DNA of 64,000 bases, taken from NCBI GenBank assembly GCA_001931905.2, contig MSJI02000536.1:16587-80586 (forward strand). The letters are read 5' to 3'. The notes under the pieces are model-generated. The model saw nothing but the letters and a program-made list of their open reading frames with translations. It searched no databases and had not been told where the DNA came from. This stretch comes from Cladosporium sp. IMV 00045 (lineage: Eukaryota > Ascomycota > Dothideomycetes > Cladosporiales > Cladosporiaceae). The position numbers and the translations under genes were made by a program. Each line of letters opens with the position of its first letter. The stretch's first letter is position 1. Positions 42,228 through 53,672 of the stretch are shown here, piece after piece.

Positions 42228-44600
42228 TCAAGAGAAGAAACCACTGTTGGCCTGACGATCGCTATCGCTCTCGCCCTCCTCTTCTTCCTCGGGTGCCTTT
42301 TTCTTACCGGCGAGACCGCCCATTACACCAGAGCCTAGGGAGCCTAGTCCTTTGCCTGCACATCAATTAGCATTTGTCTCATTGATGGAGCTTTCACAAA
42401 GCACAGCGGGGCATACCAACACCTCCCACGGTCGATCCGAGGCCACCAACGACGTCTCCCTTGCCCAATCGGCCGACGCCTTCTCCGAGGCCGCCTGTGA
42501 CGTGGGTCGCGGTGTCACCTGGAATTCGTTAGCTGAGGTGTCAAGAAGCCGCGATCACGAGATCCAAACTCACCGACTCCCTTCGTCACTCCGCCGAGAG
42601 CTGAGCCTACGCGTCCACCGCCGCCAGGCATGGCACCAGTCACGCTGTCTCCGAGGCCTTCGACTGTCTTGCCGACTCCTTTGCCGGCACCGGAAACTGT
42701 GTTTCCTGCGCCGCTAGCGGCTCCAGAAGCAACGCCTTTGACGTCGCCTCTCCCGAGCGCGCCGGTGGTGTCCGACACGGTCTGGCCGACTCCAGAGGTG
42801 GTGTTCGAAAGTGTCTTGCCGACATTTCCGGTCGTCTTTCCGACGCCTTTGCCTGCGGGGCCGCCGATCGTGTTGCCTCGAGAAGTTGTCAGCTAATGTT
42901 CGATATCAGATATAGACGGGGGATTGCTTACCAAGATTCTTGCCAGCACCGCCGACCAGCTTGTTCGCACCCTCGCCAACATCATTCACAGTCTTTCCTG
43001 CTCCACTTCCAACCCCACCGACTGTCTGGCCAGTGCCCTTTGCGGCTCCTCCAAGTGTACCCTTGACATCTCCACGAGAAGCAGCGCCGACTGTATCTGT
43101 GCCGGTCTTCTTCAGATTGCCCACAGCACCCTGTGCCGTGCCGCCCACATTCTTGCCGGTTTGACCCACGGTCGAAGTGGCCGTCTTGCCAGCATCGCCA
43201 GCAGTCTTGGTGGCGCCCTGTGTCGCCTGGCCGACCTTCTTGGTCACGGGCGAGCTCTTGCCGCCAGTCGCCTGGTCGAGTTTGCCTGATGACAGCCATC
43301 AGCGTTTGACACTTGTGGAATGATCTCTTGCTTCCCATCATTTCCGCACTTGATCGGCGGCTTTCCACCGGCACGTGAGCCAGTCTGGAAGCCAAGCCGC
43401 GATCTCGTCGGGATGGCCAGCCATGTTTAGGCGCGGCTCGGACGTACCTGTCGCGGCTCCAACGGTCTTGTTGACGCCTTGTCCCGCGGTGTCTGTGGTC
43501 TTGTTGATTCCTTTGCCAGCCGTGTTGGTTGTCTTGTTAAGGGCGTTGGTTGCCTGGCCGGTGCCCTTTTGAGCTGTGTCTCCAGCTGCGTTGGTCGTTA
43601 GCACGTTCTCACCACCAAGCTTTGGTTCCGTAACTCACCAGCACCAACTCCCTTCTGAGCGGCTCCGCCAACCTGGCCTGCGGTCTTCTTCACAGGAGCC
43701 GGAGCCTTGCCGGCCACAGAGCCCGCAGTCTTCTGCACTTGATCCGTTGCTCCACCAGCAGTTTTCCCTGCCTGACCAGCAGTCTTTTGCACCTGGTTTG
43801 TGGCTCCACCGGCAGTCTTTTGTGTCTGACCAGCCGTCTTCTGCACCTGACCGACCGGGTTCTGAGCACCAGCCTTGGCCTGAGAAGTAGCATTGTTGGC
43901 AGTGGCAGTGGGCTTCTTCGCAGCACCTGCCGCACCGCGAGCGGTCTTCTGCACGTTGCTTGTAGCTTCCTCGACGGGCTTCTTGCGAGAAGGCTCGGGT
44001 GCAGCTTGGATGGGCTTCTTCGAGCCGATGGCCGAACGGGCAGGTTTCGAAGCAGAGCCCGCGGTGTCCTTTGCGGCAGAAGTCGCTCCGTTGGCGGCAC
44101 CAGTCGCTTTCTTGGCTGGTGTCTTGTTGACGGCGGACTTCGCCGTGCCCGTCGCTCCGGAGGCAGCTGAGCCTACGCCGGAAACAGCTTTCGAAGGAGT
44201 CGCTTTGGCGGGTGTCGATGTGCCGCTCTTCGATGGAGTGCTTCCCGCTGCTTTGTTCCCAAGCTTCTGGGGAGTCTTTTTGGGGGCGGATTTGAGGTCG
44301 TTGTCGACCATGCTGATCTTCGACACGCCGTCTGTAGATTTGTGTCAGCATGCTTGTCTTGTAGACTTGGCTCGTAAAGATCCACGAGCTGTCGCTAGGC
44401 AATATAGCTTGAGGTTGCAGGTAAAGCAGACCACCAGACTCAAGCCATCCACATAGATAGGTCAAGCCCGAGTCCAACCAAAAGCACAGCGACCAGACAC
44501 CCTGAACCAAACCACCTTCCCTCTCCCTCGAAACTCAAAAGAGCAGCTTCCATAGAGACATACCTTGCAAGCCCGCAGTCTGCTTCTTAAGGTCTTCCAT
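42228..44600 (-). CDS. Glycine-rich LEA-like repeat protein, seven exons
   Basis: Exons 44564-44600, 43639-44331, 43448-43585, 42932-43285, 42574-42876, 42417-42518 and 42228-42355 sum to 1755 nt (584 residues). All six introns are phase 1, so every internal exon is a multiple of three. The protein starts MEDLKKQTAGLQDGVSKISM and is then almost entirely Gly/Ala/Thr/Lys/Val repeats such as KTAGGATNQVQKTAGQ, GKGVGKTVEGLGDSVTG and GRGDVKG. An 18-residue unit beginning GQTQKTAGGATNQ is repeated in tandem. No TM or signal peptide; the tail is acidic (APEEEEGESDSD). It resembles LEA/desiccation-type amphipathic repeats but I cannot assign a family. Possibly a stress or membrane-surface protein. Confidence 0.8.
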
Positions 44601-46318
44601 TTTCTTCAAGATCCAGAAAGCGAAAATCAGTTGAACCAGAACGCTCCACAACATAAAATGTCCGAGCAAGGAGAAAGGGAGATTAAATAGTTATTACGAA
44701 GGAAGAGAGAAAGGAAGGGAAAGCTTACAGGGACCCCTGCTACATTTACTCCTCTTTCAAATGGAAGGCGAAACAGGTTTCCCTTGATTTCGCCCTCTCC
44801 CGCCCATAGCTGTCCTGCCTCGCCCGGCCATGAAACTCTACAGTGCAGCGAAGAGGCAACGCGAGGCCTTGCTCGCTCCATCGCATGCGTATCACGTCAT
44901 TGGCTCGAGCTTGTTGGGGGAGCTGTGGCAGAGAACCCAGCCGAAGATCCACAACAGACCTCGATCTAGCCCACTGCCTACATACATGCCTGGATGGAGG
45001 AGGTATCTCTTCTCTCGACAAGTCAAATCACCACATAGGCCGTCTCGATGTATTATCCCATTCAAAGATACAGGTCACATTCTCCTGCCGAAAAATTCAT
45101 TCTGAATACACGCAGATGCAGCAGCATGCACGCGTCTCGATTCAGTAGCCCGTGTCTGGACGCACTTCGCTTGATTCGATCCCCCACGATGATGCTGGTA
45201 GGGTGTCACGATCATCGACAGCAGCCACAATGATGGCATGCTGTTGTGGCGTTAAGGGGGAACGCGCGAAGTATGTGAGATAATGTGTGCACCGTGAGAA
45301 TTCGTGCGTGGTGTGTGTACCAATGTACCTCTCCTAGCAATGTTGGACAAAAGACATTTGATGATATGTGTCTCGTGGAAGTGAAGTTGACCATGATGTG
45401 TAATAAGTGAAGTCGTCTGGAGTTGAATATCCTTGTACATGTAGGTACTTTGTATTTTCTGCGCACCTTTTCCACATTGCACAGGCACAAACAGTCGGGC
45501 ATGATAGAACACGTAAAATGGCGACGATAAAACAACTGCAAGTATATTTGTCGTCGCCAACGGATTGATATCTCAATTTATGATAGTGGTTGATACAATG
45601 CTCCAGAACTAGTGTTCAATACCTCAAGACCACACTCGTCGACGACACTGTCTGCCACAACTTGACTTTGATCGCGACGTGGGAAATTCTATATCTAAAC
45701 TACCTACCCACCACTCTGATATCCTCATCGCCACACTGCCTGTCAAATACTGCCTGAACAACTCTTCGAAAGCGCTCACATTCCTGCTTGCTCGAGCTTC
45801 TACCCTCTCTCATTCAGCACGTCCAACCTCCACCTCGGATTCTCCGTTGTCAAGATGTTTCGGCTGCTTCTTCAGCAGAGCCGGCGACTTGATTCCTCGT
45901 GCCTCTTCTCTTCTTCAAAGCGAATTCGCATGCTCATCGAGGCCGGGAGACGAACGGATTCAGCTGCTTGCTGTGAGCAGCACATCCCAAGTCTCGTTTG
46001 AAGTGGCGCATGCAACGAGGCAGCCCTTACCAGCGGGCGACTTCAACAAGGATGACGAATGTGATCTCATGCTCGGAGGAAAATAGCCATTTCTCTTCGC
46101 CGTGGCACCGTCCATGTTCTGTTCCGCACCAGAACGGCAGTCCAATAGTTGGCGTGAATGTTGGCCCATACCAAGGCGCCCCGGGACTCGTAGAACAAGT
46201 GCCTGCCGTATCTCCTCTGGCAGAATCTGTCGCGCGTGTGTCTGCCGTGCTGCAGTCGTCTGTATAGCAACGCAAAAGCTTTGACTGATAGTCTTTGCGA
46301 GTACTTTCTTTCCCGCGA
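44601..46318. other. Intergenic 1.7 kb, nothing recognised
   Basis: Upstream region of the repeat-protein gene and 3' flank of SPC34. Short overlapping frames in both directions around 45.7-46.3 kb have no family resemblance. No RNA or repeat recognised. Confidence 0.4.
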
Positions 46319-47080
46319 TCATCTCATAAGCCCGCCAAGATCCCTCTCCATCCCCGTAACCCTCTCCTCCAAACCCCTCTTCTTCCTCTCCAGCTCCCTA
46401 ATCTCCTCCTCCTCCCTCATCAAATCCTCCTTGGTCATCGGCGCCACAAGATCCTCCTCCCCTTCTCCTAACACCTCTTCTTCCCCCATCTCCTCATCCT
46501 CATCCCCATAATCACTCATCCCAGAAGGCCTATGCATCCTCTCCAGCTCCCTAGTCTGCAACGCCACGCGACCCTCATAATGCTCAATATTCGCTGCGAG
46601 CTGCTGATGTCTCCTCCTCAGCTGAGAAATCCGCTCGTTCGCGCCTGGAATGGGATACACGGCCGCCAACTTCTCCGCGCCGTGCAACAAAGCCTCAACG
46701 TCAATCTCGCCTTTCTGCCGCGCATTCTCCGGCGCGCGCGTGCGCGTATACAAATCCCCTCCCAGCACCGCGGCGACAGCTTTGTTCTTCGGCTGGCGAG
46801 GGCCGCCGTACACGGTCGCGCGTCGCTGCGGTGCGGGTGCGATGGTGCTGGCGCCGGCGCTGGTGGTGTATTCGGAATTGGACGCTTTGGCGGGCATGGG
46901 AGGCGGGGCGAGGTGGAAGAGGGCCCGCTCGTGCGCTTCCGTGTCGCGGATCAGGGAGGTGATGTCGTGGGTGTTGAGTAGGGCGTTGGTGAAGATCTTG
47001 GGCCCTTGGAAGGGGAGGGAGGCGATTGAGTTGGAGCATAGGGAGATTTGCTCGAGGTGGGAGGAGAGGAGGGATGTCAT
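46319..47080 (-). CDS. DASH/Dam1 complex subunit Spc34
   Basis: Intronless, 253 residues. The N-terminus HLEQISLCSNSIASLPFQGPKIFTNALLNTHDITSLIRDTEAHERALF is characteristic of Spc34, a component of the heterodecameric DASH ring that couples kinetochores to microtubule plus ends. The middle is a low-complexity linker, followed by a C-terminal coiled coil (ISQLRRRHQQLAANIEHYEGRV and EEEIRELERKKRGLEERVTGMERDL) with an acidic stretch between. The LYTRTRAPENARQKGEIDVEALLHGAEKL segment is also typical. Nuclear, spindle/kinetochore. Confidence 0.93.
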   Translation of the reverse strand: MTSLLSSHLEQISLCSNSIASLPFQGPKIFTNALLNTHDITSLIRDTEAHERALFHLAPPPMPAKASNSEYTTSAGASTIAPAPQRRATVYGGPRQPKNKAVAAVLGGDLYTRTRAPENARQKGEIDVEALLHGAEKLAAVYPIPGANERISQLRRRHQQLAANIEHYEGRVALQTRELERMHRPSGMSDYGDEDEEMGEEEVLGEGEEDLVAPMTKEDLMREEEEIRELERKKRGLEERVTGMERDLGGLMR

Positions 47081-47574
47081 GGTTGGGGAGTTTGGCGGGA
47101 GTGTATTGGTGTGGCCAGTTCTGTGTGGTGTTTTCGCTTGGTGTTGTTGTTGCTGGTGAAGCCGGTGTTGGTGAAGGCAGTAGGAGAGTGTTTACTTTGG
47201 ATTTTGGTGGGGATGTATCGCCGCTTCCAGTATGAGGTCGACAATGTGCAAAGGGCAGTTGAAGATTGAGAGAGTTGAACAACTCAAGATGTTCATTTGA
47301 TTTATCACGTCTGCTCAAATATGTCGGTCTGATCGTAAGTAAATGGTTCTTTCGACTACTTTCAAAGAGATGTAAACACCAGTCCATCAACGCGTCTCTC
47401 AAAGCTGTGATGTCAAGCCTTCCAGCAACGCCAAGGCCTGAGCTGTCCGTCACCAGTTGCATCGGGCTGCTGCTATAGTACGTAGTGAGGACAACACCCC
47501 ATCCACGCCACCACCACCACCACTTATACTCCTCCCCATCAACCACCCACCACACAACTTCCATCTGCTCCACC
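47081..47574. promoter_or_regulatory. Divergent SPC34/RPN3 promoter region
   Basis: Start codons of the divergent SPC34 (minus) and RPN3 (plus) genes are 494 bases apart. A (CCA)n tract lies at about 47508-47523 just before RPN3. No individual factor site, including an obvious Rpn4-type PACE element, was identified by eye. Confidence 0.4.
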
Positions 47575-49208
47575 ATGGCAGACAAGATGGAAGTCGACGC
47601 CGTCGCGGCAGAAAAGCAGGTCGAGGCCTCGGGTCCGGCGCCAGAGAAGCCCGTCGAGCGCAGTACGTCCACCAAACGCCGCGGTCGATCCATCCATATA
47701 GCAACACGATACTGACATTCAATCTACAGTCATAATCGACAACTTCGACCTCCTCTCTCAAGCCGTCGAGGCTTTCGACTCCCGCTTCACACTCCGCGCT
47801 CTGCGATCCATCTCCACCATCCGCAAGTCCAAGGACGCAGCAACAGCCATCCTCGTGGCCCTCCGTACCGCTTTCCCTAACCCCAACTATCCGGCAAGAA
47901 GAGTACTGGAGAGTCTGCTTCCGCAAAACAAGGAGGTCTCGCAGAATGGTGCATCAAAGGCTAGCAAGGACAGTGATGAGGAGCAGATACCCGAGATCTG
48001 GTCATACCTCGGCGTGTTGGTACAGGTAAGGCGCGGACACTCTGAATGCATTACGATGCAAGCATGCTGACAACAAGCAGGTATATCTGTACGACAGCGA
48101 GCAGTATGAGAAGGGCGCCAACTTCAGTGATAAGTTCGTTGAGAAACTGCGCGACTTCAACCGAAGGACTCTCGACCCGATAGGCGCAAAGGCCTACTAC
48201 TACTATGCACTGTTCCACGAGCAGCTCAACCCGAAGCCGCCTTCAAAGCAATCACCCGTGATCAACGTCAGACCAAAGCTGCTCGCAGCACTGCGATCTG
48301 CCGTTCTGAGGAAGGACGCCGACACTCAGGCCGCAGTCACCGTGTTGCTGCTCCGTAACTACATCTCGACCGCCGACATCACACAGGCCGATCTTCTCAT
48401 TGCGCAAACGCAGTTCCCTACCGCGGCATCGAACAACCAAGTCTGCCGCTACCTTTACTACCTTGGCCGCATTCGCGCCATCCAGCTCTCCTACACCCAA
48501 GCTCACGAACACCTCACTTCCGCCACCCGCAAATCTCCCACATCTTCTACAGCCGCCGGTTTCTACCAGCAAGCCACCAAGCTGCTCGTCGTAGTCAACC
48601 TCCTCATGGGCGACATCCCCGAGCGTTCGCTCTTCCGCCAGCCCAACCTCGAAGCAGCCCTCCACCCTTACTTCAAGCTCGTGCAAGCCGTGCGCGTGGG
48701 GGACCTGCAAGCTTTCCTCAAATGCGTCGAGACCTTCGCGGCGGTCTTCAAGAAGGACGGAACGTACACGCTGATCCTGCGCCTGCGCCAGAACGTCATC
48801 AAGACGGGCGTGCGCATGCTCTCCCTGTCCTACTCGCGCATCAGCCTGCGCGACATCTGCACGCGCCTGGGCGTCGACAGCGAGGAGAGCGCCGAGTACA
48901 TCACGGCCAAGGCGATCCGCGACGGCGTCATCGAGGCCTCGCTCGACCACGCGCAGGGCCACATGGTCACCGTGCCCCAGCGCGACGCCTACAGCACCAC
49001 CGAGCCCAGCGAGGCTTTCCACGCCCGCATCTCCGCCCTGCTGTCCATGCGCGATGAGTGCGTCATGGCCATGCGCTACCCGATGCACAAGCACAGGCAG
49101 GAGATCGCCGAGGCCACCAAGGCGCGCGAACGCGAGAGGGAGTTGGCGAAGGAGATTGCTGAGGGTGACGTTGATGCTGAGGACGAGGATGGGTTCGAGG
49201 GCATGTAA
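47575..49208 (+). CDS. 26S proteasome lid subunit Rpn3
   Basis: Three exons, 47575-47662, 47730-48025 and 48081-49208 (503 residues), introns 67 and 55 nt. Lid subunit (PSMD3/Rpn3) with N-terminal helical repeats and a C-terminal PCI domain. The post-intron VYLYDSEQYEKGANFSDKFVEKL, PKLLAALRSAVLRKDADTQAAVTVLLLRNYI, FYQQATKLLVVVNLLMGDIPERSLFRQPNLEAALHPY and the PCI motif YSRISLRDICTRLGVDSEESAEYITAKAIRDGVIEASLDHAQGHM identify it. The tail KHRQEIAEATKARERERELAKEIAEGD is an extended charged helix. Confidence 0.97.
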
Positions 49209-50059
49209 AGTGAGGTGGTGCGGATTTGGCAGAATCGGTGGGCTTTCGACTGAGATTCGTGTATTGATAGATAGCAGTCGCGAAGATGGAGCACATCAAC
49301 AAGCGTTGTTTTGACAGCATTTTGACGTCCTTTGCAAACGAGCGTTGATTACGAAGCGCTGCGCTGTGTTGACAAGCCCTGTTACAGTTGGATAGTACAT
49401 ATGCGTACCTCATCCGCTCAATTAACATACAGCCGCAAGATCACACCAAAGACACGTACTATGTAATCACCACCTAAACACGAGCGCCAAACCGCTTTTT
49501 CTTTAAACCAACTCAAAAAAAATAAGATCAAACCAAATCAAATCTTCTACACATCCACTGCTATGCTAAGCCCCCAATCTCATTAGCGAGACCAAAGTGA
49601 GAACCGGAAAGGCTGAAAGTCTGAGTGAACATAGAATAGTAATGTCATTCACCTAAAACCCAATCCCAGTTGCAATCCCAAGCATCGCTCATTCTGATTG
49701 TACATTAAAACCGAAACCGAGAACAGTCGTGTATCTAGGGCGTGAATTTGCCATCCCCGTAAGAAAAAGAAACAACAGGAAGAAGGGAATACCGAAATTA
49801 GCATACCCAGGCACGCTCTCGCGACGAAGGAGTTGCTCGCTTGCTGGCTTGCTTGCTCAAAAGCACGCGTGACAAGAGCGAAAAAGCGAAGGCCAAGAGA
49901 GACTGAAAAGGAGAAGAAGATAAGGAAGAAAACCATAGAGGCAGGGGTATACCCAATACCCTCCCCAGACAACGAACCTGAGCAAAACCAAACCCAAAAG
50001 GACGAGAATTATACAAACCCCCCTCTTTTCATTCCCCCATCAAATCTCCCCTCAAGACC
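49209..50059. other. Intergenic between convergent genes
   Basis: 3' flanks of RPN3 and the CorA-type transporter; A-rich (49495-49530, 49885-49930) and pyrimidine-rich segments. No gene seen. Confidence 0.4.
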
Positions 50060-52762
50060 CTAAACAATCCCGTAAACCCTCTTCGCAATAAAATAGCACG
50101 TGATGCCAAACCCAAACAGGCCCGCGGTGATGCACCAGAACCAAGTCAGGTCGCCCTCGTACTCCTGGCCGGGCACCCAGACGTTCATGCCCCACATGCC
50201 CGTGACGATGTTCATGGGGAGCACGATGGTGCCCAGCACGGTGAGTTTGCCGAGCACGTCGGCGGTTTGCTCGGCGCGCTCGTTCATTCGGATGTTGATT
50301 TGGGCTAGGTAGTTGCTGTGCGCGCGGGAGAGGAGGCTGAGCGATTGGTTAGTTTGATGGGATTGGGTTATATTGAGGTGAATTTTGACTTACTTCTCGT
50401 AGTGACTCAAGTTACCTGTCATGGTAACGATGTGGTCCTGAATATCGCCCAAGTACAGACCGATTTCCGACCGAGGCGCGACCTCCCAATGCTCGTTGCA
50501 TCGCTTCGCGAAACCCTTGATGACATCTGCCTTGTTGCCCAGCAAGCGGTAGAGGCCCATGACTTGCTTCCTGCACTCGCCGACGCGGCGCAGCATGTCG
50601 CCGCCGCTCTCGCCGGCGGTCTTCTCGCCTTCGGCTTTGGCGGCGCCCAAGTCTCCTTGGGTGGTGGCGTTTGCTGCGCGCTCGCCCTTAGTTTTCGTTA
50701 GGACTTTGGTGTCTTTTTGCGAGGCGTCGTCCGCGGCGTGTTGGTGCAGGTAGAGGATTTCGTCGTCGATTTCGTCGACGTCGTCTTCGATGCGTTGCAC
50801 CATGGGGGCGTAGGCGTCGGTTACGTCGTCGATGATCGCGTAGCTAATCCAATCGGCTGTGGGGCTCATGTAGTCGTTCAACTGGCGAATGCGGCGACGC
50901 ACGTTGGCTGGGTGGGGGGTCTGGGAGTGGTGGAAGGTGATGACGCCGTCGCGGAAGACCACGACGTACATGTTGATGGGCTCCATGTACTCCGAGTTGT
51001 CCTTATCCTGCTCGAAAGAGCGATAGTTGACGAAGTAATAAGACTGGAAGAGTTCGACCTTCTCACGCGGCTCGTCCATCAGGATATCCTCAATGGTCAG
51101 CTGGTGAATGCCAAAGGCTTTGGCCAGGACTTTCATCTCTACTTCTGTCGGGCTGAGAACATCGAGCCAGAACGTTGGCTTGGCTCCATAGCGTTTGGAT
51201 CGGGGCTTCCCTGGCACTGGCGTCGGCGCAAGTGAATTACCCACTGAAGGTGTGTTGGTGCCAGTGCTAGGTTTTTTGCCGCCCTCGGTCGGCTTTTCGC
51301 TGACTTCAGTCGGGCCACCGAACGTGGATGTCCTAGATCCAGCATTCAGACGGCCGTTCAAAGCTCCCATCGAAGACTTCTCCATTGGGTGATGTTCCTC
51401 TTCGTCCATGTCATCCTCGCTTTCGTCACTAAGCTCAATGGGATCAGGGATGAAGAGCTCGCGGAAAGTACCACCATCCTGGCAGAGATCACTAATCGTC
51501 CGCGCGTGGATGGTCTCCTCGAAAAGCTCGTTGAAGTAAGTGAAGCGGAAAGGTGCATCGTCCTCCTCGCGGTGCCACACAGGCTTCCTTGGGCGGAGTC
51601 TTCCACCTACCATGACAGGCTCTGAGATCTTCTTTGCCCGAATGTACTCTTGCTGCGAACGTTCCTCCTTCTCTTCGCGGCTCCATTCTTCAAGAATTTC
51701 AAGATCAGGCCACTGCTTTGGCCGACGGCGCCTTCGCTGGCGAGAACTGGTGTGAGAGCGACGGTCGGCTTCCTCGTCTCCCATTTCCGATACATCAGCA
51801 GGGAAGCAGACATCTCTTTCTGCCAAGTCTGCCACTGTGTGTCGCCTCCGCATGGTGTCAGGAGATGCACTATTAAAGCGGTCGTCCTCCTCGCGATCGA
51901 AATCGATGTTGATAATCGCGTCCCTTCCTCTGTCCGAGTGGGTCGCAGTGGGCATGTCGGCAACCATGACATCGTCAAGAGAACCAAGCTTGGGTGAGCT
52001 AGGAACAGATGGTGGGTTGTTGACATCGTAATCTTCGTCGTTCTCGAATCGGTCATTGCGGTGGTGCATTCCAATGTCAATCTTCTTTTTCGATCGCTTA
52101 GAGGAGGCCTTGGAGTGCGTCGAACCCGGGCGTTGAGAGCTGCCATAGTTTTGCTTGGAGTTATCGCGCGAGATTTGAGGTCGGCGCCCAAAGGAACCAC
52201 CTAGCAGCGGAGTGCGGTCGTTGGTATCCGGGTCATTTTCTTCGTCATCCTCACTGATAGCCACGTCCTGCGAGCGCGCTAACTTGGACTTGGGCACGGT
52301 GCTGGTGGACACAGAAGTCTGAGAAGGGCGCTGCTTTTCGCGACCAAAGGGCAAGCTCGGACGAGTGAAGCCCTGCTGAATGCTCCTCCGCCTGGCGGTT
52401 GGTGTGCTCTGCTCTCTGTGGTCTAGCAGCGCTTCGCTCTCCAGGCTCGTATTACTCCTGTTGCTGTTGAGTCTGTAAAAGCTGGCCTGCTGGGTCGTCT
52501 GGCGAGTGTCGATAACGCTGGGACGTCCTTCGGGGACGACGGCCTCTGACGTCTCGGAGGGCGCAGCAAAGCTCTGGCGTCTCTTTTTGCGGTTCTTGCC
52601 TGCGCGGTGGCGCTTCTTCTTGGGCTTCGCGTCGCCATTGGGGTTGGTGGAAGAGGATGCGCGGCTCTGCGACCCACTGGCATTGTTCTGCGATGGCTGG
52701 CCGGGTTTTGCCATGGCGGCCGAGCCGGCGACGCGCGAGACGTCTGGGTGTGTGGAAGACAT
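50060..52762 (-). CDS. CorA/Alr-type Mg2+ transporter
   Basis: Two exons, 50394-52762 and 50060-50336, intron 50337-50393, 881 residues. A long hydrophilic cytosolic N-terminus (about 480 residues, Ser/Arg-rich, with KKKRHRAGKNRKKRR) is followed by the CorA funnel domain (FWLDVLSPTEVEMKVLAKAFGIHQLTIEDIL, NMYVVVFRDGVITFHHS). The pore end is encoded mostly by the last exon: two TM helices with the GMN motif in GTIVLPMNIVTGMWGMNVWVPG, then YFIAKRVYGIV. Length and architecture match fungal Alr1/Mnr2 pentameric Mg2+ channels of the plasma or vacuolar membrane; which of the two is not certain. The funnel loop with DDASQKDTKVLTKTKG is an insertion. Confidence 0.95.
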
Positions 52763-53672
52763 TATGCTGGACTAGACCATTGGTGTGGTATGGGGTTTGT
52801 CGGGCAATGCCAGCTAAAGACGTGACGGGCGGTGGCAAAGAGAAGATCTTGCGTTGACTTGTGAGAGGCAAGAAAGAAATGCCGGTCATGGATTCATATG
52901 GGCGTCGAGCTACAGAGTTGAAGCTAACGGCCGACAAGCGAGCCCCAGCAGAACCAGCCGGCCGTCTTCTGGCCTGCCAAAAGATAAGCCTGTGACGTTT
53001 GATTAAAATTTGATTTATCCACGCCATTGACCGACAGTCAATTGATTGACTCTTTGTCAGACAGACATGTCTGCGTTATTGCATAGGTATTTTTGATTAA
53101 TGCTGCCGGCAGTTGGGTTTTGTGTCGTGTGAGCACCTTCCCGGCTTGGATAAGCTCGGCACTGTCATCGTCATCAAACGCGACATCATCACTTGATGGC
53201 AGCTAGGGCGATTTTCCAGCGTCTAGATTTACCGCACTCTGGAAGTCATTCCTGACTCCTTGTGGTGTACCATCGACACATTGGAATGTCTGTCGAATTT
53301 TGAATCAACAAAACTCGCCTTGCCTCTCAATGGCTTTGATTCCACGGTTGATCGAGAACTACACGATTGAAGACTCTGGGCTTTGCTGCTTGAAAATGAA
53401 GAACCGCCACTTCACCGCATCGTGTTTCAATTGAGAGCTTCATTGTACGACGACTTTGAGCGCATATCTGAACCAACGGTACTTCCACTAAGCCTCAAGA
53501 AATGAAAGGCATGATTGGAGATCTTCCTTCGACTCTGGTGATCAATCCTTTGAACCAGCGTCGCATCACAACCCTAACCCTCAAATCTCAATGGAAGCCA
53601 ATCAGGAATCGAGCCCGGTTGCTGGGAATCCCAGGTAGTCGGATCTATACTCCCAAACATCGTCAAACCATG
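52763..53672. other. Intergenic, nothing recognised
   Basis: Promoter of the CorA-type gene and 3' flank of the HET gene. A short ccctaaccct occurs at about 53572. No gene seen. Confidence 0.4.

Noticed and set aside
45679..46086. 135-codon frame between the repeat gene and SPC34
   Set aside because: Begins with GTG rather than ATG, low-complexity Ser/Leu content, and is overlapped by equally long antisense frames.
48252..49094. 280-codon minus-strand frame opposite RPN3
   Set aside because: Antisense shadow of the PCI-domain exon with biased third positions; no homology signal.
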